A DNA stretch of 64,000 nt from Uranotaenia lowii (Eukaryota > Arthropoda > Insecta > Diptera > Culicidae): the NCBI RefSeq assembly GCF_029784155.1, contig NC_073691.1, positions 140,050,433 to 140,114,432 of the forward strand, given 5' to 3'. The notes below the pieces were generated by a model, which was given only the letters and a program-made list of their open reading frames with translations, was not told the DNA's origin and searched no databases. Shown one piece after another: positions 59,139 through 64,000 of the stretch. The translations under genes and the position numbers were made by a program. Position 1 is the first letter of the stretch. Every line of letters starts with the position of its first letter.

Positions 59139-60331
59139 GTTTTTTTTTAAATATGTCTTTATTTGTATCAATTCATCATTACATTTATATTACGTTATTA
59201 CATTAAATTAGGTGTTCAGCTCAATAATGAACTCTAAACCTCTGAACCCCTAAAGTTAACTAGATAATAAAAATTATTTATAAGAATGAAATTTGCTTAG
59301 CGCAATCGAGTATTTAATGTAGGAGAACATCTTGTAATGGCAAAAATATTTTAAACTTAAAACTAAACACCATCCTAAAATTAAACTAATTATAAATAAA
59401 ACGAATCTCTGCGATAGCTTACTTGTAAGGTTCGGCTTGTCAGATAATTTTGGATCATTTTAGAAAGATATATAGGAAAATCAAATCGTGCTCATTTAGC
59501 TACTAAACCTTTTTGCCAAACACTGTCAATAGCTTTTTCAATATCAAGAAGAGCAACACCAGTTGAATAACCTTCAGATTTGCTAGTGTTAATCATATTA
59601 GTTACACTCAAATGTTGATGTGTAGTGGAATGACCATGACGAAAACCAAATTGTTCATCAGGAAAAACAGAATTCTGATTAATGTGAATCATCATTCTAT
59701 TCAAAATAACTCTCTCAATAATTTACTTAAAGAAGGAAGCAAATAATTTGTTGTGAAGCACTTTTTTCAGGTTTCAACATTTGAGTTGCTTTGGCATTTT
59801 TCCATTTATTGGGAAAATAAGCCAAGTGAAAACATTTGTTGTAGATTTTAACTAAAAAATTTAAAGTGCTTTCAGGCAACTTTTTAATAAGAATATAGAA
59901 GATCCCATCTTCTCCCGGGGCTTTCATATTTTTAAATTTTTTTAAAATCAATTTAAGTTCATCAATATTTGTCTTACAAGAACTTTCAAATACATTTTGT
60001 TTTGAAAGAATTTCATCAAATTCAAGGGAAATTTGTGCATCAATTGAACTAACAACATTCAAATTAAAATCATGAGCAGACTCAAATTGTTGGGCTAATT
60101 TTTTAGCTTTTTCTGCATTAGTTAAAAGAAGTTTATCCCCATCTTTCAAAGTAGGAATTGGCTTCTGGGGCTTTTTCAGAATTTTAGTTCATTTCCAAAA
60201 TGGCTTTGAGTAGGGTTTTATGTCCTCTACTGCTTTAGCAAAATTTTCATTACGGATAAAATTTAAACGACGTTTGATCTCTTTTTGAAGGTCGCAATAA
60301 ATAAATTTCAAATAAGGATCCCAAGTAAGTT

Positions 60332-60753
60332 TGTTGAAAAACGCAGGTTTCAGTGATGGAATAGAGTTAATCTTTATTCAGTTTCGTTCGCCTAGTCACT
60401 ATAATAGTACTCATTACATTAGCGATAGCTATTTGTCACTTTCCACTTCTCATATTCCCTAACCGGGAAAGTACTCATTTCTCAATGAGTACTTTGATAT
60501 TCTTACCCAGAATATCTGGCAACACTGTTGTGTTACCATAAACCCAATTTGAGTATTCTCGCCCAACCATGTGATGATGTAAACATTTGTACCGCGTTTA
60601 TCATCATCACTTTCCATCAGCAATCATTGATCTATTGTTCTCGATTGCGAATTGAACAACAAGAAAGAGGAACCAAAACAAACAATGTTTTGGTTCTGCT
60701 CGCAGCAGAAATCAAAATTAAAGGTCGCCGGAAGAAAAACGTAAGTTTCAACA
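60332..60753 (-). repeat. Copia 3' LTR
   Basis: 422 bp with TG...CA ends. It differs from the other LTR by single-base changes near 60390, 60463, 60503 and 60538 and by the indel near 60713. Confidence 0.92.
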
Positions 60754-60764
60754 CCTCCCCTCAA
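60754..60764 (-). promoter_or_regulatory. Polypurine tract
   Basis: On the minus strand TTGAGGGGAGG lies directly before the 3' LTR, the expected place of the plus-strand DNA primer. Confidence 0.85.
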
Positions 60765-60768
60765 TTCG

Positions 60769-61590
60769 TTAATTGAGAATGCTGAACAGCTTCGCATGCC
60801 TCGCCCTTGGTAACGCCTTCGTGAACCCATCAGCTGGCTGATCCTCAGTGAAGATGTGTCGCAAAGATAGCTGACCGCTTCTCACGATCTCCATGATGAA
60901 AGCATACTTTACGTCCAACTGCTTCATCCGCTGATGAGTTCGCGCCTCTTCCAGATACTGGTTGCAAGGGATGTTGTTCTCCATTAACGTGAAAGGAGTG
61001 CTAACCACACCCAATTCACCAAGGAAGTTTGTTAAAAACAAACCTTCCTTGAGCACATGGCAAAGGGCTCCTATCTTAGCTTCGGTCGATGACAGACTGA
61101 CCGTCTGCTGACGTTTCGTTGACCACGAAATAAGATTCTCAAAATGGATCCGAGTTTGCGAATCTGCGGTATACCAACGCCATATTGGTCATACGTCGAA
61201 GATATCGCAGAACACGCTTAAGGCCTAGCCAATGCCTATCCGCCGGGCTGGCCTGGTATTTGCTAAGTGCGCTAACCGCAGCACTGATATTCTGATGACT
61301 GCAATCAACCGATCAAATCGTTGAACGGCTGCTCGGTGATAACCTCACTATTGTTCAGCTGCGTCCGTCGAACATTCGTGTCAGAGACATTATGGGTTTC
61401 CTGTAACCTGGGATAAGCTAACCGCTTCCCAAATCTCGCTTTCATCCGGGGCTGCATGATAGTTGCTTAGTGTGCTAACAGCAACACTGATGCTCGGCCT
61501 CGAAAACAGCAAACAACCGATCAAATCCTTGAACGGCTGCTCAGTGATAACCTCACTTCGTTCAGCCCGAATCTCGTTCTCTTTCATGGC
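60769..61590 (-). pseudogene. Copia pol remnant: end of reverse transcriptase and RNase H
   Basis: On the minus strand, pieces read EQPFKDLIGCLLFSRPSISV (about 61550), then HWLGLKRVLRYLRRM in another frame (about 61250). The RNase H C-terminus follows with HQRMKQLDVKYAFIMEIV, TEDQPADGFTKALPR and ARHAKLFSILN (61056-60769). These are standard Copia blocks in the right order. A tandem duplication of about 208 bp repeats the EQPF region (61323 and 61531). Frameshifts and stops abound. Confidence 0.82.
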
Positions 61591-61719
61591 TGCGGTGGTT
61601 TTCCGGAAAAGCAGTCCCTTGGGCCCTTGAGCTTACTGACGATTCGAAGTTGCTCTTTCCCATCATTAGCGGCTACGTTAGCCACGTAGCGTTGATTAGC
61701 TTCTCCTGTTCGCTGCGTC

Positions 61720-62080
61720 TCTAGGCCGGCTCGGGATTGACGGAATCTTGATCATCATCGTCATCTTCGTCATCGCTACTCTCGCAGTCGCTTTCGTCTT
61801 GCGCCATGCGCTGACCTGCACCGGAATCGATGATTCGTTGATTCCGGTGGCTGATAACCCCAGCACGCGAACGAACAGAGTTTCTTTGTTGCTTTCTGGT
61901 AACCCCAGAAAAACATCCTCTTGTAGCTATCTTCGCGTTTCGGTTCGAAGTCTTCATATCGCGATGACTTCGAGCATCTGTACTTTTGGCAGGAATCGGC
62001 AGCAAAAATTGGTTGACTCCGATAGCGACTAACCGTCGCCAAAACCACCTCCTTAGAAGCACCCGAAACATTAACCATCC
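61720..62080 (-). pseudogene. Copia gag end and protease remnant
   Basis: A minus-strand frame of 116 residues contains IIDSGAGQRM, matching the DSGA aspartic-protease signature of Copia. It is followed by an acidic tail (SSDDEDDDDDQDS). No clean zinc knuckle is visible before it. After this point the sequence skips to the end of reverse transcriptase, so integrase is absent. Confidence 0.55.
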
Positions 62081-62241
62081 GCCGAAAACAAGCTTGCGCA
62101 GCTACTAAGCACGAAAATAATCGTCTCGACTTGCAGCTTCATAGCTTTTCGCTCCGTTGCTTTAACGCTTCGAGCGCTCCATAAAACCGGAGGGCAACGT
62201 TCAGCTGCATGCGACTGATCATAGCGTAGCTCCACATCACG

Positions 62242-62830
62242 AGAGTAGCCCTCTCGAACCTCTTTATGGACATTCGTCCTGTTACATCAACGCTTTGACC
62301 ACTCTCGTAACCCGACTTCCCGGCCTCGAACTCCAGTGACACCTTCTGGCTGACCTGGAGCATCTCGTGGCCTCTGCGCTGACAATCCTCTGCGATGGTG
62401 GTCCTCTGCGCAAGGGTCAGCTTATAACTGCTGACCATAGCGCACACCAAAAGCACGAGAGTAACCCTCTCGGCTATCAGCACCACCCAATTAATCAGGG
62501 GTGTTGCTGCAGCTGGTCCATCTCTGCGCATCCCGGTTGTGGATCCTGGGACTCCTCCCAGCCGTCGGACGTGAGCTCACGTTTGCTAACCGCAGCGTGG
62601 CTCGTGACGGCATCGAGAGTAACCCTCTCGGTCCACGAACCTCTCCGGACTCGACCTCTGACGGAACCTCCGTGCTGGCCTGGGACATCTCGCTGGCTCG
62701 TGTCTGCGCTGGCGGACTACCGACAGCTTGCTGGCCCTCTGCGATGGTCCTCTGGCTCCTGGCTGGTCCTTCTGCGATGGCTGCTGAAGCACTTGCTAAC
62801 CGCAAGCCTGATAAACTTGAGAGTAACCCT
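62242..62830 (-). repeat. Degenerate repeats of about 200 bp with GAGAGTAACCCTCTC hairpins
   Basis: The palindrome GAGAGTAACCCTCTC or a close variant occurs at about 62242, 62458, 62618 and 62818. The intervening sequences share words such as CTGCGCTGAC and CTCTGCGATGGT. The array lies in the 5' part of the Copia internal region, where leader and gag would be. Confidence 0.65.
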
Positions 62831-62865
62831 CTCACTAACTCGTTTTTCAAAAAATCCAGACGTAT

Positions 62866-62879
62866 CTGGGCCCATAACG
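62866..62879 (-). promoter_or_regulatory. Primer binding site (half initiator tRNA-Met type)
   Basis: Immediately after the 5' LTR the minus strand reads CGTTATGGGCCCAG, which pairs with the internal CTGGGCCCATAAC part of initiator tRNA-Met. Copia elements are known to prime from this half tRNA, so it supports the superfamily call independently. Confidence 0.85.
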
Positions 62880-63313
62880 TGTTGAAAAACGCAGGTTTCA
62901 GTGATGGAATAGAGTTAATCTTTATTCAGTTTCGTTCGTCTAGTCACTATAATAGTACTCATTACATTAGCGATAGCTATTTGTCACTTTCCACTTCTCA
63001 TATTCCCTAACCAGGAAAGTACTCATTTCTCAATGAGTACTTTGATATTATTACCCAGAATATCTGGCAACACTGTTGTGTTACCACAAACCCAATTTGA
63101 GTATTCTCGCCCAACCATGTGATGATGTAAACATTTGTACCGCGTTTATCATCATCACTTTCCATCAGCAATCATTGATCTATTGTTCTCGATTGCGAAT
63201 TGAACAACAAGAAAGAGGAACCAAAACAAACAATGTTTTGGTTCTGCTCGCAGCAGAAATCAGTTGCTGCTGTAAACCTAAAGGTCGCCGGAAGAAAAAC
63301 GTAAGTTTCAACA
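62880..63313 (-). repeat. Copia 5' LTR
   Basis: 434 bp with TG...CA ends. The extra bases relative to the other LTR are a short GTTGCTGCTGTAAACC insertion near 63265. Confidence 0.92.
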
Positions 63314-64000
63314 AAGTTGATATTGGCGTCGACGAATGTTTTTCAGTCGTATCAAAAACTGAAAATCATCATCGATCAAAGGTTGATTAAATTTATGTTT
63401 AACTTTGGGCATTGAAGCGGCTTTAGCATTGACTATTGAAGTTGTCAACTTTTCTACAGCCAAATCAACATCTTCTATTGAATTCAGTGGAACGTTTACA
63501 TTTAAATTACGTTCAATAAAATTCCTATATCGCTCCCAGACAGCTTTTTGAAAGTTAAAAGTTGATGTTAAAGAATTTTCAATGGGACTTTGGGATAAAG
63601 AAAATGTTACTGGAAGTTGATCTGAATCGAGGTCCGCATGAGTAACTAATCGACTACAATGCTCGCCTCAATCCGTTAGAACCAAATCAATTGTGGAAGG
63701 ATTTCTTATTGAAGAGAAACAAGTATGCCCATTAGGATATTCAACAGTATAATAACCTGCAGAGCAGTCATTAAATAAAATAATCCCATTTGAATTTGAT
63801 TAATTATTATTCCAAGATCGGTGTTTTGCATTAAAGTCACCAATAATAAAAAAAATTAGATTTGTTTTTGGTGAGTTTTTGTAAATCTCCCTTCAAAAAA
63901 ATTTTCTGTTCACCGCTACATTGAAAAGGCAAATATGCGGCAATAATTATAATTTTCCCCATAGACGTTTCTAATTTAATTCCAATTGTTTCTAAGACTT

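Larger units (their letters stand above)
60332..63313 (-). mobile_element. Copia LTR retrotransposon, internally deleted, inserted in Jockey
   Basis: Two LTRs (60332-60753 and 62880-63313) begin TGTTG and end CAACA, and AAGTT flanks the whole (60327-60331 and 63314-63318). Removing it restores the Jockey ORF2 sequence. The primer site and polypurine tract place transcription on the minus strand. The internal region is only about 2.1 kb, whereas intact Copia elements are usually about 5 kb. Integrase and the core of reverse transcriptase are missing. The LTRs differ by only a few substitutions and one indel, so it is a fairly recent insertion. Confidence 0.92.
59140..64000 (-). mobile_element. 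Second Jockey (Juan-like) copy, interrupted by Copia and cut by the window end
   Basis: The poly(A) tail is the T run at 59140-59148. The 3' region matches that of the copy at 23155-27655 over hundreds of bases. The element continues on the minus strand into ORF2 and leaves the window at 64000, where it corresponds to about 25020 in the first copy. A Copia element sits at 60332-63313. Outside that insertion the two Jockey copies are close in sequence. Confidence 0.88.
59384..64000 (-). pseudogene. Jockey ORF2, deleted and disrupted copy
   Basis: Reverse transcriptase pieces are read at 59727-60149 (KAPGEDGIFY, FPNKWKNAK) and 59492-59704 (FGFRHGHST, LLDIEKAIDSVW). Endonuclease pieces lie at 63320-64000. 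Comparison with the first copy shows loss of about 750 bp: the sequence jumps near 59423 from AAGCTATC to CGCAGAG, removing everything from the GVPQGS and FADD motifs to nearly the stop codon. A second loss of about 16 bp lies near 59743. The catalytic aspartates are gone, so the copy is inactive. It is useful because it preserves the glutamine codon that is a stop in the first copy. Confidence 0.87.

Overview
This window looks like intergenic or heterochromatic-type DNA from an insect, most likely a culicine mosquito. The call rests on the mix of repeats: a Juan-like Jockey non-LTR element, RTE- and R1-clade elements, a Copia family with short (about 425 bp) LTRs, and many short terminal-inverted-repeat (TIR) elements of mosquito type. 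The species is an inference. I found no convincing intact host gene. Most open reading frames are transposon remnants or artefacts of simple repeats.

The window reads as layers of insertions, several of which can be dated relative to each other from target-site duplications (TSDs). Positions 675-5708: a Copia solo LTR (TSD TCTTT) is split by a TIR element at 766-4884, which is itself split by a nearly complete RTE element at 886-3913 (13-bp TSD); the same LTR carries a second insertion at 5086-5555 (8-bp TSD, 19-bp perfect TIRs). At 7.6-8.8 kb lie a decayed fragment resembling a RAD23 XPC-binding domain and a hAT-like MITE. A solo Copia LTR sits at 10343-10753. From 10.8 to 17.1 kb an R1-clade element is broken by a 5'-truncated non-LTR element (11049-12548) and by a 3.7-kb TIR element (12838-16525) that carries arrays of a CAAGATGGCGGC palindrome and another MITE.

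At 18.85-19.56 kb there is a hairpin with two 242-bp arms that look identical, followed by a TTTTGTCAA minisatellite. A near-full-length Jockey element (23155-27655) has a 15-bp TSD and one nonsense codon. Then come an RTE 3' fragment, a 5'-truncated RT element (29655-31241), a Harbinger-like MITE with guanine runs at both ends (32282-33099), a Gypsy pol remnant (33.6-35.4 kb), a complex satellite (35.4-36.6 kb), and R1 and RTE scraps (36.6-38.1 kb).

The right half holds a 3.9-kb TIR element (39820-43766), a TA-flanked element that carries a 7-bp minisatellite (44672-45994), a Tc1-like MITE (52715-53278), a larger inverted copy of the complex satellite (54-57 kb), and a second Jockey copy on the minus strand (59140 to window end). 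That Jockey copy is interrupted by an internally deleted Copia element (60332-63313) with both LTRs, a half-tRNA-iMet primer site, a polypurine tract and a 5-bp TSD.

All domain and family assignments come from motif recognition by eye. No database search was run.
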